From: Lysinibacillus mangiferihumi
GTDB lineage: Bacteria; Bacillota; Bacilli; Bacillales_A; Planococcaceae
Reading direction: 5' to 3'
DNA: 64,000 bases
NCBI RefSeq assembly: GCF_003049665.1
Contig: NZ_PYWM01000001.1
Span: forward strand, 306,995-370,994
Part shown: piece after piece, positions 9,059-18,813 of the stretch
Layout: every line of letters starts with the position of its first letter
How positions within the stretch are numbered: position 1 is the stretch's first letter
Notes under the pieces: model-generated
Told to the model about the DNA's origin: nothing
The model's database searches: none
The model's input: only the letters and a program-made list of their open reading frames with translations
Program-made: the position numbers and the translations under genes

Positions 9059-9448
9059 ATATGATTTTAGCGCATTCAGTGATGTAGTTTTCGAATAGTA
9101 AGAAAGCAATATATATGGAAGGAAACTTTTCTTGCCAAGTACCGTCAAATAAAATGATGCTTCCTCTAGTTAGGGATTCTTACGGGAGATCATTTCATAA
9201 ATAGTCGAAAATTACGAATAGGTTAACGAAGCAAACGGCTGGGACTCCTCCAACGAAGTGTGAAAAGCGACCATCTGTAGTGTAAGTGATGTGATTGCTT
9301 CTATTTTACATTTTTCAATAATAAGTATTTTAATGATGACAAGGCGAATTATGAAAATGATGCAAGAGTATGCTTTTCTGACGCAACTTCGAATGGTATA
9401 CTAGGTATCGTGTATTTAAACAGTTATTAGATGAGGAGGGGAATACAT
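9059..9448. other. Gene-free stretch between sodA terminator and pbpA
   Basis: About 390 bases with no convincing open frame on either strand. A TATACT hexamer at 9397-9402 could be the pbpA -10 box, but I see no good -35 partner. Nothing else recognised. Confidence 0.5.
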
Positions 9449-11644
9449 ATGCGCAAAGCACCGGGGAAAAATCGCGCAGCGAGTGTTAAAGCGAAACATC
9501 ACTCTAATTTAACATTTCGTATGAATGTCCTTTTCTTTGCTATATTTATCGTATTTTCGATGTTAATTTTTAGACTTGGTTATATGCAAATTGTCAAAGG
9601 GGAAGATTATGTTCGTATTTTAGAGCGGACTGAGGAAGTACCTGTCAATACAAGTGTGCCAAGGGGTCGGATGTATGATCGTTATGGGCGAATTTTAGTC
9701 GATAATCAGCCTGAAAACGCGATTACCTATACAAAAATGCAGACGACTAAAACGGAGGATATGTTAGCAATTGCTGAAAAGCTGGCTCAATTGATTGAGC
9801 AACCAACAAATCGTGTCACATTACGCGATAAATTGGATTTTTGGATTTTAAAAAATCATGACGCAGCATATGCAAAAATTTCTGATGAAGAGCAAACGAA
9901 AATTAAAACGCAGGAAAATATTACGACAAGTCAAGCGAATGCAGAGATCGATAAAGTTGTGCGTGAGCGTATTACTGACGAGGAATTAGCACAATTAACG
10001 GAAGCGGATTTAGAAGTATTAGCAATCTATCGCGAGATGGTATCGGGCTACAATTTGTCACCTCAAATCATCAAAAGTGAAAATGTATCAGCAGATGAAT
10101 TTGCTCGTGTTTCAGAGCGTTTAACTGAGCTACCAGGAGTCAACACAACGACTGACTGGAAGCGTGTTAAACTATCTTCCCTTTCTGTATTAGGCCGTAC
10201 AACTGTGCCAACAAAGGGGATACCGAAAGAGAAGCTAAATTATTATTTGGCCCGTGATTATTCACGCAATGATCGCGTCGGAGAAAGTTATATTGAAGCG
10301 CAATATGAAGAACTTTTACAAGGGCAAAAAACAGTTGTCAAAAATATTACGAATAAAAAAGGGCAAGTTGTTGATACCGTTACAACATATGAAGGCGAGC
10401 CTGGAAAAGATTTGGTATTAACATTTGATAGCGAGTTACAAGCCGCTAATGAAAAAATTGTAGAGGAAGAACTGCTGAAGTTAAAAGCAATGTCGGGCTC
10501 AAGTTTATTAGACCGAGCGTTCCTAATTATGATGGACCCGAATACGGGAGATATCCTATCAATGGTCGGTAAAAAAATCGAAAAAGATTCAGAGACAGGT
10601 AAAAATGTCATTGTAGATTATGCATACGGATCATTCACAACGGCATATGAGGCGGGGTCTGTAGTGAAAGCAGCCACTTTGCTGACAGGCTATAAACTAG
10701 GGGTGATTACTCCGAATACAGTATTAGGAGATGAACCGATTCATTTACTAGGTACACCCGTTAAAAAATCGATTTTCAACCGAGGTGGCTATATTTCAAT
10801 GGATGGTTTAAGCGCACTTGAGCAATCTTCGAACGTCTATATGTTTAAAACGGCAATGCTTATTAATGGCACACCATACAGTTACATGATGCCATTGCGA
10901 TTAAATGATCAAACATTCCCGAAAATGCGTAATTCCTATGCACAGTTTGGCTTAGGTGTTAAAACAGGCATTGATTTACCTAATGAATTTAGTGGGGTAG
11001 AAGGCCCAATCATGGGTGGTAAAACACTCGACTTAGCCATTGGACAGTATGATACGTATACACCGCTTCAGCTAGCACAATATATTTCAACGATAGCGAA
11101 TGGTGGCTATCGTGTTCAGCCCCATGTCGTGAAAGAAGTGCGTGATCCATCAAAAGATGGTCAGCAGCTAGGGCAATTAGTGACAGAAGTAGGACCAAGA
11201 ATTTTAAATCATATCGATAATACGGAAAAAGAAATTAATTATGTAAAAAAAGGCTTGCAACGTGTTTATACGGGCTCTCGTGGTACGGCACGTACAGCAT
11301 TTGCGAACGCACCTTTTACGGCTGCCGGGAAAACAGGGACAGCCGAAGTAGTTTATTATGGACCATTACGTGAACGTTATGGTACAAATACGATTAATTT
11401 AACGCATGTTGGCTATGCGCCATATGAAAATCCTGAAATTGCTTATGCTGTTGTTATTCCATGGGCAACTACGAACCTTGATCAACATTTATCGAATAAT
11501 AACGTGATTGCAAGACGTGCTTTAGATGCTTACTATGAGCTAAAAGCAAAATATGAAAAGACAAAAGTGACAGATAATAAAGTAGAACAACCAATTTTAC
11601 CTGCGATTACAAAAGATAAAATCGGTGAAGATGAACAAGAATAA
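9449..11644 (+). CDS. pbpA: Class B penicillin-binding protein, transpeptidase (PBP2A/PbpA type)
   Basis: Membrane-anchored D,D-transpeptidase that cross-links peptidoglycan; in B. subtilis the protein at this locus serves rod-shape elongation with PbpH. It has a basic cytosolic start, one membrane helix at about residues 27-45, a dimerisation/pedestal region (VPRGRMYDRYGRIL) and the penicillin-binding domain. The catalytic motifs are SVVK (S404), SSN (460-462) and KTGTA (628-632). At 731 residues it is close to the B. subtilis length. ATG at 9449 is chosen because GAGGAGGGG lies just upstream, inside a longer open frame. Class B PBPs of this kind work with a SEDS glycosyltransferase encoded elsewhere. 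Confidence 0.95.
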   Translation: MRKAPGKNRAASVKAKHHSNLTFRMNVLFFAIFIVFSMLIFRLGYMQIVKGEDYVRILERTEEVPVNTSVPRGRMYDRYGRILVDNQPENAITYTKMQTTKTEDMLAIAEKLAQLIEQPTNRVTLRDKLDFWILKNHDAAYAKISDEEQTKIKTQENITTSQANAEIDKVVRERITDEELAQLTEADLEVLAIYREMVSGYNLSPQIIKSENVSADEFARVSERLTELPGVNTTTDWKRVKLSSLSVLGRTTVPTKGIPKEKLNYYLARDYSRNDRVGESYIEAQYEELLQGQKTVVKNITNKKGQVVDTVTTYEGEPGKDLVLTFDSELQAANEKIVEEELLKLKAMSGSSLLDRAFLIMMDPNTGDILSMVGKKIEKDSETGKNVIVDYAYGSFTTAYEAGSVVKAATLLTGYKLGVITPNTVLGDEPIHLLGTPVKKSIFNRGGYISMDGLSALEQSSNVYMFKTAMLINGTPYSYMMPLRLNDQTFPKMRNSYAQFGLGVKTGIDLPNEFSGVEGPIMGGKTLDLAIGQYDTYTPLQLAQYISTIANGGYRVQPHVVKEVRDPSKDGQQLGQLVTEVGPRILNHIDNTEKEINYVKKGLQRVYTGSRGTARTAFANAPFTAAGKTGTAEVVYYGPLRERYGTNTINLTHVGYAPYENPEIAYAVVIPWATTNLDQHLSNNNVIARRALDAYYELKAKYEKTKVTDNKVEQPILPAITKDKIGEDEQE

Positions 11645-11683
11645 AAAAACCGCTAGCGCATATTATATGCCTAGCGGTTTTTT
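11644..11683 (+). terminator. Bidirectional terminator between pbpA and the convergent small gene
   Basis: Hairpin with arms AAAAAACCGCTAG and CTAGCGGTTTTTT, each flanked by an A-run or T-run, so it can act on both strands between the two convergent genes. Confidence 0.9.
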
Positions 11684-11703
11684 AGTATCTATATAGCTTT
11701 CTA

Positions 11704-11898
11704 CTAGCGATTAAGCTGTTGAATCGCCAATTCAAATTGTTCCTTCGGTTTTTCTCCATAAAGCTCAATATTATTATAGAAATACGTCGTCATCATAAAA
11801 TCAATAGCCTCCTGTAATGACAACTCTCGATGATCCATGATAAGTGTTAAATATGTTTTAAAGTAATCGGCATTTTGTACATTTGCATGATTAATCAC
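11704..11898 (-). CDS. Small hypothetical protein (64 aa)
   Basis: Soluble, helix-rich small protein with several Tyr/Phe residues (ADYFKTYLTLIMDHRELSLQEAIDFMM). It starts at GTG 11898 behind GAGGAG with a 9-base spacer. No family recognised. It is convergent with pbpA and divergent from pstS; its start lies about 90 bases from the PhoP-like repeats, so it could be influenced by them, but I see no direct evidence. Confidence 0.65.
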   Translation of the reverse strand: MINHANVQNADYFKTYLTLIMDHRELSLQEAIDFMMTTYFYNNIELYGEKPKEQFELAIQQLNR

Positions 11899-11984
11899 AA
11901 AGTCAAACTCCTCTTATAATATTTCCTGACACAAATGAATATTATAGCATCTTTGCTAAAGGAAGCAAATCATTTAATTGCAAT

Positions 11985-12054
11985 TGTAAACGTCTCTTTA
12001 CAATCGTTTACAAAGCATTACATTCCTTTACGTGTCTTTTACGAACGGTTTATA
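11985..12054 (+). promoter_or_regulatory. PhoP-box array upstream of pstS
   Basis: Direct TTTACA-like hexamers start at 11997 (TTTACA), 12007 (TTTACA), 12017 (ATTACA), 12027 (TTTACG) and 12038 (TTTACG), with a weaker TTTATA at 12049, so the period is 10-11 bp. A reverse copy (TGTAAA) lies at 11985. PhoP of the Bacillus group binds TT(A/T/C)ACA repeats with about 5-bp gaps. A -10-like TATAGT at 12075-12080 lies where PhoP-activated promoters keep theirs. Confidence 0.85.
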
Positions 12055-12133
12055 CGAATTCAACAATAAGTCATTATAGTAAAGATTGTAAGGCAAAACA
12101 CAAATAAAAAAGTTAGTGACGGAGGCAAATGAG

Positions 12134-13099
12134 ATGAAAAAGTGGAAGTACTTAACGATGACAGCGGTAATGGGTTCAGCATTAATGCTTGGTGCATGTA
12201 GCGGAGACAACTCAACGCAAAATAATAACAATGCAGAAACGAACTCAGGACAAGAAGCTGCTGACGAGAAACTGCAAGGTTCAGTTGCTGGAGATGGTTC
12301 ATCAACAGTAGCACCAATTATTGAAGCAGTTGTTGAAGAGTATGCAGGTGCACAACCGGATGTCAAAGTATCGGTAGGTGTTTCTGGTACTGGTGGTGGC
12401 TTTGAAAAATTCATCGCAGGTGAGACAGACTTTTCAAATGCATCTCGTTTTATAAAGACAGAAGAGAAAGAAAAACTAGACCAAGCTGGAATAGCTTACA
12501 CTGAGTTAGCTTTAGCATATGATGGTTTATCAGTAGTGGTGAATCCTGAAAACGATTGGGCAAAGGATTTAACTATAGAACAATTAAAGAAAATTTGGAC
12601 TGAAGATGGCACAGAGAAAAAATGGTCAGATATCGACCCTTCATGGCCTGCAGAAAAAATCGTATTCTACTCACCAGGTACTGACTCAGGTACGTATGAT
12701 TACTTTGATGAAGTCGTTTTAGATGGTGCTGATTTAGTAAGCGCAGCGACATTATCAGAGGATGATAATATGCTAGTTCAAGGTATTTCTGGTGACAAGT
12801 ATGCAATTGGCTTCTTTGGCTTCGCTTACTACTTAGAAAATAAAGATAAGTTAAACATTGTTAAAGTCAATGGAATTGAACCAACACATGACACAATTGA
12901 AAAAGGCGAATATACGCCACTTTCACGCCCACTTTTCACTTATGTGAAAAACAGTGCGATGAAAGATAATGCTGCAGCATATGATTTCGTTAAGTTCACA
13001 CTTGAAAATGCAGGGGATATGGCAGAAGCAGTAGGTTATGTTCGTCTACCTGAAGAAAAATATGCTGAAGGCTTAAAAACTTTAGAAGGCTTAAAATAA
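12134..13099 (+). CDS. pstS: Phosphate ABC transporter substrate-binding lipoprotein
   Basis: Extracellular high-affinity phosphate receptor that feeds the PstCA channel. The signal peptide ends in the lipobox LGAC (C22), followed by a low-complexity Asn/Gln/Glu linker. The mature domain begins with [14 protein letters not shown], the phosphate-binding loop, then [37 protein letters not shown] supplies another phosphate-contacting loop. ATG at 12134 follows GGAGG. First gene of pstSCAB-phoU and directly behind the PhoP repeats, so phosphate starvation should induce it. A hairpin after its stop may give it more mRNA than the downstream genes. Confidence 0.97.
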   Translation: MKKWKYLTMTAVMGSALMLGACSGDNSTQNNNNAETNSGQEAADEKLQGSVAGDGSSTVAPIIEAVVEEYAGAQPDVKVSVGVSGTGGGFEKFIAGETDFSNASRFIKTEEKEKLDQAGIAYTELALAYDGLSVVVNPENDWAKDLTIEQLKKIWTEDGTEKKWSDIDPSWPAEKIVFYSPGTDSGTYDYFDEVVLDGADLVSAATLSEDDNMLVQGISGDKYAIGFFGFAYYLENKDKLNIVKVNGIEPTHDTIEKGEYTPLSRPLFTYVKNSAMKDNAAAYDFVKFTLENAGDMAEAVGYVRLPEEKYAEGLKTLEGLK

Positions 13100-13112
13100 G
13101 TAGACATGCATA

Positions 13113-13141
13113 GAGGGAAAGAGATGGATGCTCTTTCCCTC
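13113..13141 (+). other. Intercistronic hairpin pstS-pstC
   Basis: Perfect 11-bp stem (GAGGGAAAGAG at 13113-13123, CTCTTTCCCTC at 13131-13141) with a 7-base loop and no T-run. It is more likely an mRNA stabiliser or processing barrier, boosting pstS relative to pstC, than a terminator. Confidence 0.6.
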
Positions 13142-13163
13142 GCTTATTGGAAAGGAGCACCCA

Positions 13164-14111
13164 ATGGTTTCTCAAAAGGAAAATAAGACATCATCTGTGC
13201 AACAATTAATTGCAAATTCGCGCAATCATAAAACTAAGAAAATAGTGGAAAAAGCCATGCCAGCTTTATTATTTTCTGCAGCGCTTATCTCGATTTTGAC
13301 AACATTTGGCATTGTTTTCACCCTTATTTTTGAAACGTTTGAGTTCTTCAAACGTGTTTCGATTACGGATTTTTTATTTGGTACACAGTGGCTACCGTTT
13401 TCTGGAAAGGAGCCGTTATTTGGGATTTTACCGCTTATCGCAGGAACACTGAAAGTTACGCTAATTGCAGTTGTTGTAGCAGTACCATTTGGGATTGCTT
13501 CAGCCATCTATTTAAGTGAATATGCGAGTGAGAAAACAAGACGTACTGTTAAACCGATTTTAGAAGTATTAGCAGGTGTACCGACAATCGTTTATGGTTT
13601 CTTTGCATTAACGTTTGTAACACCTGTGCTACAGGGAATTATTCCAGAACTTAAATTATTTAATGCACTTAGTCCAGGGATTGTAGTGGGCATTATGATA
13701 TTACCAATGATTACATCACTATCAGAAGATGCAATGTCATCAGTACCAAACAGTATGCGAGAAGGGGCTTTAGCGCTAGGTGCAACGAAGTTTGAAGTCG
13801 CTATAAAAGTAGTGTTACCAGCCGCTTTATCGGGAATTGTGGCATCAGTCGTACTTGCTATTTCCCGGGCAATTGGGGAAACAATGATTGTGTCCCTAGC
13901 AGGAGGATCGACACCTAAATTTGATTTAAATGTCACAGATTCCATCCAAACGATGACAGCATATATTGTACAAGTTTCTACGGGTGATGCTGGTTATGGA
14001 ACGACAATTTATTACTCCATCTACTCAGTTGGATTCACATTATTTATCTTTACATTAGTGATGAACTTAATCGCTCATTATATTTCGAAACGCTTCAGGG
14101 AGGTTTACTAG
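13164..14111 (+). CDS. pstC: Phosphate ABC transporter permease PstC
   Basis: One of the two membrane channel subunits of the Pst importer. The 315-residue protein has six hydrophobic helices. The ABC-contacting EAA loop is recognisable as REGALALGATKFEVAIKVVLPAALSGI. An early segment, GILPLIAGTLKVTLIAVVVAVPFGIASAIYLSEY, is typical of the PstC/PstA pair. ATG at 13164 follows AAAGGAG; a longer frame opening at 13128 overlaps the pstS hairpin and is rejected. It is separated from pstA by one base. Confidence 0.95.
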   Translation: MVSQKENKTSSVQQLIANSRNHKTKKIVEKAMPALLFSAALISILTTFGIVFTLIFETFEFFKRVSITDFLFGTQWLPFSGKEPLFGILPLIAGTLKVTLIAVVVAVPFGIASAIYLSEYASEKTRRTVKPILEVLAGVPTIVYGFFALTFVTPVLQGIIPELKLFNALSPGIVVGIMILPMITSLSEDAMSSVPNSMREGALALGATKFEVAIKVVLPAALSGIVASVVLAISRAIGETMIVSLAGGSTPKFDLNVTDSIQTMTAYIVQVSTGDAGYGTTIYYSIYSVGFTLFIFTLVMNLIAHYISKRFREVY

Positions 14112-14112
14112 C

Positions 14113-14991
14113 ATGCGCTATATTGATGATACAGTCGTCAAGAAACGAATGACTAAACGTATTACATTCAATAAAGTCTGGAAATCCTTATTTTTCTTGG
14201 CAACTACATTTGCGCTTGTAATGCTAGCGATTTTGCTCTACCGCATTGTGACGCAAGGAGTAGGTTACTTAAACATTGATTTCCTAACGAATTTTGCTTC
14301 ACGCTTTGCGGATAAGGCAGGGATTAAAGCTGCATTAATCGGCTCACTTTGGTTAATGGGAGTAGTAGCTCCGGTATCGATTGTGTTAGGTGTAGGAACA
14401 GCAATTTATCTTGAAGAATATGCAAAGAAAAATAGATTGAACGATTTTATTCGCATGAATATCTCAAACTTAGCAGGTGTACCTTCAATTGTTTTTGGTT
14501 TACTTGGGTTAACAATTTTTGTTCGTATGATGGAACTAGGTAAAAGTATTTTAGCAGCAGGTTTAACAATGAGTTTGCTAATATTACCTGTAATAATCGT
14601 GGCTGCTCAGGAAGCAATACGCGCTGTACCGAATGAACAACGTGAAGCTTCTTATGGGATGGGAGCGACGAAATGGCAAACCATTTTACGTGTCGTATTA
14701 CCAGCTGCCATACCAGGAATTTTAACAGGTAGTATTTTAGCTTTATCTCGTGCAATAGGTGAAACAGCGCCACTCGTAGTAATTGGGATTCCTGTTATTT
14801 TGCAATTTTTACCTAATGATTTATTAAGCCAGTTTACTGCATTGCCGATGCAAATTTATGATTGGGCTAAACGTCCGCAAGAGGCATTCCAATATGTAGC
14901 GGCAGCGGGGATTTTAGTGCTGATGATTGTGCTGCTAATGATGAATTCCATCGCTATTTTTATTCGAAATAAATTCCAAAAACGTTATTAA
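14113..14991 (+). CDS. pstA: Phosphate ABC transporter permease PstA
   Basis: Second channel subunit, 292 residues. After a basic cytosolic start come hydrophobic helices, with the EAA loop in REASYGMGATKWQTILRVVLPAAIPGI and the conserved LSRAIGETAPLVVIG. Paralogous to PstC, as expected. AGGGAGG lies within the pstC 3' end, so the two genes are translationally close. It forms a heterodimer with PstC and couples to PstB. Confidence 0.95.
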   Translation: MRYIDDTVVKKRMTKRITFNKVWKSLFFLATTFALVMLAILLYRIVTQGVGYLNIDFLTNFASRFADKAGIKAALIGSLWLMGVVAPVSIVLGVGTAIYLEEYAKKNRLNDFIRMNISNLAGVPSIVFGLLGLTIFVRMMELGKSILAAGLTMSLLILPVIIVAAQEAIRAVPNEQREASYGMGATKWQTILRVVLPAAIPGILTGSILALSRAIGETAPLVVIGIPVILQFLPNDLLSQFTALPMQIYDWAKRPQEAFQYVAAAGILVLMIVLLMMNSIAIFIRNKFQKRY

Positions 14992-15003
14992 TGAGGTGAC
15001 CTT

Positions 15004-15837
15004 ATGGTACTAGATTTTAAAGAGGAAAAATCAGTTGTCAAATCGATTAATATAAATGTAAAGCCATCTGCTGAAGTTGCGAAAAAAGTAGTCTATGATA
15101 CACGTAACTTAAATTTATGGTACGGTGATCATCACGGTTTAAAAGATGTTAATTTAAGTATTTATGAAAATGAAGTAACAGCAATTATAGGCCCTTCAGG
15201 TTGTGGGAAATCTACTTATTTAAAAACGTTAAACAGAATGGTAGAGCTAGTACCGATTGTTCGTACATCGGGCGAAATATTATATCGTGAACGAAATATC
15301 TTAGATAAAAACTATACAGTAGAGGAATTGCGTACTCGCGTAGGGATGGTATTCCAAAAACCTAACCCATTCCCAAAATCAATCTATGATAATATTGCTT
15401 ACGGTCCGCGTATCCACGGCATTAAAAACAAAAAAATTCTAGATGAAATTGTTGAAAAATCATTGCGTGGTGCGGCCATTTGGGATGAAGTAAAAGATCG
15501 TCTAAATCAAAATGCATATGGTTTATCAGGTGGTCAGCAACAGCGTATTTGTATTGCGCGTTGTTTAGCAATCGAGCCAGATGTTATTTTAATGGATGAG
15601 CCGACTTCTGCACTTGACCCAATTTCTACGTTAAAAGTAGAGGAGCTTGTACAAGAGCTTAAAAAAGATTATTCGATCGTTATTGTTACACATAATATGC
15701 AACAAGCGGCACGTATTTCAGACCGTACAGCATTTTTCCTAAGCGGCGAAGTTGTGGAATATGACAAAACAGATGTGATTTTCCAAACACCTGCAGATCA
15801 ACGTACAGAAGATTACATTTCAGGACGCTTCGGCTAA
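15004..15837 (+). CDS. pstB: Phosphate ABC transporter ATPase PstB
   Basis: Cytosolic ATPase that drives phosphate import through PstCA. Walker A is GPSGCGKST, the Q-loop is [19 protein letters not shown] (typical of PstB), the ABC signature is LSGGQQQR and Walker B is [13 protein letters not shown]; the switch histidine is in VTHNMQQA. The protein has about 25 extra N-terminal residues before the ABC domain compared with shorter PstBs. Only one pstB is present, whereas B. subtilis carries two in tandem. It is followed by phoU. Confidence 0.97.
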   Translation: MVLDFKEEKSVVKSININVKPSAEVAKKVVYDTRNLNLWYGDHHGLKDVNLSIYENEVTAIIGPSGCGKSTYLKTLNRMVELVPIVRTSGEILYRERNILDKNYTVEELRTRVGMVFQKPNPFPKSIYDNIAYGPRIHGIKNKKILDEIVEKSLRGAAIWDEVKDRLNQNAYGLSGGQQQRICIARCLAIEPDVILMDEPTSALDPISTLKVEELVQELKKDYSIVIVTHNMQQAARISDRTAFFLSGEVVEYDKTDVIFQTPADQRTEDYISGRFG

Positions 15838-15855
15838 GCATAGGGGGAACTATAG

Positions 15856-16515
15856 ATGGTAGTACGCGAACGCTTTGAGCAAGAGCTAAAGGAAGTTCAA
15901 GAACAGTTTGTAGAAATTGCAACAAATAGTATTAATGCATTAAAAATGTCTTTTGAGGCATTGTTAGAGCAAGATTTGGAGAAATCATTAAAAATTATTG
16001 AAGATGATTTATATATTAATCGCCTTGAGGAAGAAATTAATGATCGAGTAATTTTGATGATTGCCAAGCAACAGCCGGTAGCAACCGATTTGCGCCGTCT
16101 TATGGTTCTTGTAAAGGCTGCATCTGATATGGAGAGAGTGGGAGATTATGCGGTTAATATCGCAAAAGAGACGATTCGTTTAGGTAAGGAACCTCTAATT
16201 TTCCCAACGACCAATTTACAATCGATGTGTAATAAGACAGTCGAAATGCTTGAAAGTATTATTACTGCTTTTAGGGAAGAAGATACTGTCCGAGCAAAAG
16301 AAATTGCTGAACTTGACGATTACGTAGATGATTTATATGGAGCAACAGTGACATTATTACTTCGTGCTGGTGCAGAAAGTCCATCTCATATTTCGCAATT
16401 TACACATTTAACATTTGTCTGTCGTCATTTAGAACGTTCAGCGGATCATGCAACGAATATTGCGGAACATTTATTTTACTTAATTAAAGGTAAACATTAT
16501 GAATTGAATAATTAA
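15856..16515 (+). CDS. phoU: Phosphate signalling/transport regulator PhoU
   Basis: All-helical cytosolic protein, 219 residues, built of two three-helix bundles. Each has a metal-binding signature: DMERVGDYAVNIA and HLERSADHATNIAEH. PhoU restrains Pst activity and transmits phosphate status to the Pho kinase in bacteria that carry it. B. subtilis lacks phoU at its pst operon, so this arrangement is closer to other Firmicutes. Last gene of the operon, followed by a clear terminator. Confidence 0.95.
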   Translation: MVVRERFEQELKEVQEQFVEIATNSINALKMSFEALLEQDLEKSLKIIEDDLYINRLEEEINDRVILMIAKQQPVATDLRRLMVLVKAASDMERVGDYAVNIAKETIRLGKEPLIFPTTNLQSMCNKTVEMLESIITAFREEDTVRAKEIAELDDYVDDLYGATVTLLLRAGAESPSHISQFTHLTFVCRHLERSADHATNIAEHLFYLIKGKHYELNN

Positions 16516-16553
16516 AAGAGAAGGGCTGCGACTAAGTGGCCGTTCTCTTTTTG
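16513..16553 (+). terminator. pst-phoU operon terminator
   Basis: Hairpin with arms AAAGAGAAGGGC-type and GGCCGTTCTCTTT, then TTTT, overlapping the phoU stop region. Confidence 0.88.
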
Positions 16554-16707
16554 CCCTTTAATACACTATTATATATAAGAAATCGCGGCAACATTACACT
16601 CTACACATACGTCAAATATGTTAGTGTGTTTATTTGTATTGTCAAAAAAAATTTTTGGTTATACTATAGACATTATCCAAAAAAAAGTTCTTAGGAGGTG
16701 CTGCTTC

Positions 16708-17580
16708 GTGAAAGACGGTGTAGAATCACTTATAAAGAAATTTGGTCTAGAGATTTCGTCAGAACAACGCAACTACTTAGATTATCTGTATGAAAATTTA
16801 CATTTAGAAGAGCTAAGTGAGAAGGAACAACATTTTTTTATTGATTATTTTTACAAAAGTGAGACACTGCGTAATATGGCAGCATTTGCACTTGAACTAG
16901 CGGATGTTATGCATGAAATCCGAGAAAACGTTCCAGCCATTGAACAGGCCGAGCGCTTAGCCAACGGTAAAGAGCAACGTATGTACTATGCGCAAAAATG
17001 GCAAGAAGCGAGACGTCAAAAGTTAAAGCAGCATACAACTAAAAGTGGAAATGTACTATATGTGCCATTTGTTGATTACAAGGAAGAGCAAGGGCCTATT
17101 ATTATTTGTCTTGAACAAACTTTTGGCATGGAGAGGTATTCAGCGCTTTGTAAAAGTATGATTTTGCCGTTATTTATGAATGCATATAAAGAGCAAAGAG
17201 ATTTATATATCGTGCCATACGATTGTCAAATTCATGTGCACTTCCGCTTTGAAAATGGTCAATTAAATCTATCTGATTTTAAAGATTTTATTGAATATAA
17301 GGCACAAGGTGAAGCAGCTATTTTACCTGTGCTACAGTTTGTAAAAGGTTTGCTACAAGAAAATCAGCAATGTGCAGAAACAGAAGTTCTTATTTTTACT
17401 GAAGGGAATCCTGTTGATGGACCACATTTATTAGGAAAGCGTGCAAAGACAATGTTAGATGAAATGAAGCAGCGCTACCATGCTGAATTTTCCGTTATTG
17501 CGATGAATGAGCATTGTTTTAATGAGCATCACTTCTGGTTTGCAAATAGAGCCATTTTTGCAGATGATGCGATTCAATAA
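16708..17580 (+). CDS. Protein with degenerate vWA-like (ViaA/CoxE-type) domain
   Basis: A 290-residue soluble protein starting at GTG 16708 behind AGGAGGTG (7-base spacing). The N-terminal half is helical and charged. From about residue 120, GPIIICLEQTFGMERYSALCKSM... aligns by eye with the vWA strand and MIDAS loop of ViaA/CoxE proteins, where the motif would be DTSGSM; here it reads LEQTFGM. Later YIVPYDCQIHVHF and TEVLIFTEGNPVDG fit the following vWA strands. The metal-binding Asp and two Ser are lost, so a scaffold role is more likely than metal-dependent adhesion. No MoxR-type ATPase partner is nearby. The family call rests on pattern only. Confidence 0.5.
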   Translation: MKDGVESLIKKFGLEISSEQRNYLDYLYENLHLEELSEKEQHFFIDYFYKSETLRNMAAFALELADVMHEIRENVPAIEQAERLANGKEQRMYYAQKWQEARRQKLKQHTTKSGNVLYVPFVDYKEEQGPIIICLEQTFGMERYSALCKSMILPLFMNAYKEQRDLYIVPYDCQIHVHFRFENGQLNLSDFKDFIEYKAQGEAAILPVLQFVKGLLQENQQCAETEVLIFTEGNPVDGPHLLGKRAKTMLDEMKQRYHAEFSVIAMNEHCFNEHHFWFANRAIFADDAIQ

Positions 17581-17696
17581 AATGCGAAGCTGACCAGATT
17601 GCTATTGGTCGGCTTATTTTTACTGTAAATAGTAACATCAATTTTTTTGCACAAGTATAATTGAAAATGTACATAGGTATATAAAAGGAGTATTAC

Positions 17697-18764
17697 ATGG
17701 ATTCATTGAAATGGTTATTACCGAACTTGACTGTGCCAACATGGATAGACATTACTATTGCGGTGGCATTTTGTGTTGTGGGATGGTTGTTTCAGCATTT
17801 TGTGCTGAAGAAAATCATTACGAGCAGTGTTACATTTTTAAAGAATAGACAGCGTCATTTTCAAGCGACTGTTCTTGGACAATTTAATAAGGCAATCCGA
17901 TATGCGTTTATGTCAGCAGTAGTTGTCCTAAGTTTATCAAATTTACTTAAAGTATTTTTATTTACTCATTTTGCAACAAAGAATTTTGTGTTGTCTATCA
18001 TGGTGTTTTTTGCCTTTAAAGGCGTATATGATGTGCTTCACTACTATACAAAGAAACCATTAGAGTTAAATAGTGACGAGGAGCAAAATGTTCTTTTACC
18101 GTTTTTCCTGCGTATTGGTAAAGTGCTTATTATGATTTTAGCTATGTTTACCATTGCGTCCTTTTGGAACTTTAATCTAAATGGCTTTTTGACAGGAATT
18201 GGTTTAACAGGGGTAGCGATTGCTTTTGGTATTCGTGACACTCTGGCACATGTTTTTGGTGGGATGTCCGTTGCACTCGACAATCCATTTCAAATAGGCG
18301 ATTGGATTGCGACAGAGGATCAAAAAATAGAAGGTACCATTGAGGATATCAACCTTCGCAGTACACTTATTCAAACAGGCGACAAAGGGCTTGTATATGT
18401 GCCGAACTCTTATTTAGTGAATCGTCCAATATATAATTTATCAAAACGAGAGAAACGAAAATGTGAGTTGTTTTTATATGTAGCTGCGGAAAACGAAGAA
18501 GAAACATTACGTAGTGCTTTAAGCACCATTCATCAGCAAATTCATTTGCATGCAAATACTGAAAAAGAGCTGATTCATGTATATATAGATGAGTTATATC
18601 ATGCATCATATCGGGTTCTTGTTCGTTTTTATGTTGCAACTAACGATACGGCTGTTATGTTAAATGTACGGCAGGATATTTTATTTGTAATCCGCCAAGT
18701 TGTTCAAGATTATGAGATAGTACTTGCAGAACATCCGGACGAGTGTAAACTTGAGAAAAAATAA
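17697..18764 (+). CDS. MscS-family mechanosensitive ion channel
   Basis: A 355-residue inner-membrane channel that opens under hypo-osmotic stress. Hydrophobic helices near residues 18-35, 65-85, 95-115, 140-165 and 165-190 precede the beta domain (DNPFQIGDWIATED, then GTIEDINLRSTLIQTGD). The family hallmark YVPNSYLVNRPIYNLS follows. The pore helix carries the Gly/Ala pattern GLTGVAIAFGIRDTLAHVFGG. Closest in layout to Bacillus YkuT/YhdY. GGAG lies 8 bases before ATG. Monocistronic; the next gene has its own T-box leader. Confidence 0.92.
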   Translation: MDSLKWLLPNLTVPTWIDITIAVAFCVVGWLFQHFVLKKIITSSVTFLKNRQRHFQATVLGQFNKAIRYAFMSAVVVLSLSNLLKVFLFTHFATKNFVLSIMVFFAFKGVYDVLHYYTKKPLELNSDEEQNVLLPFFLRIGKVLIMILAMFTIASFWNFNLNGFLTGIGLTGVAIAFGIRDTLAHVFGGMSVALDNPFQIGDWIATEDQKIEGTIEDINLRSTLIQTGDKGLVYVPNSYLVNRPIYNLSKREKRKCELFLYVAAENEEETLRSALSTIHQQIHLHANTEKELIHVYIDELYHASYRVLVRFYVATNDTAVMLNVRQDILFVIRQVVQDYEIVLAEHPDECKLEKK

Positions 18765-18813
18765 TTTGAATTGTTCGATATTTTACATTACAATATATAC
18801 TAATAATTGGCTT

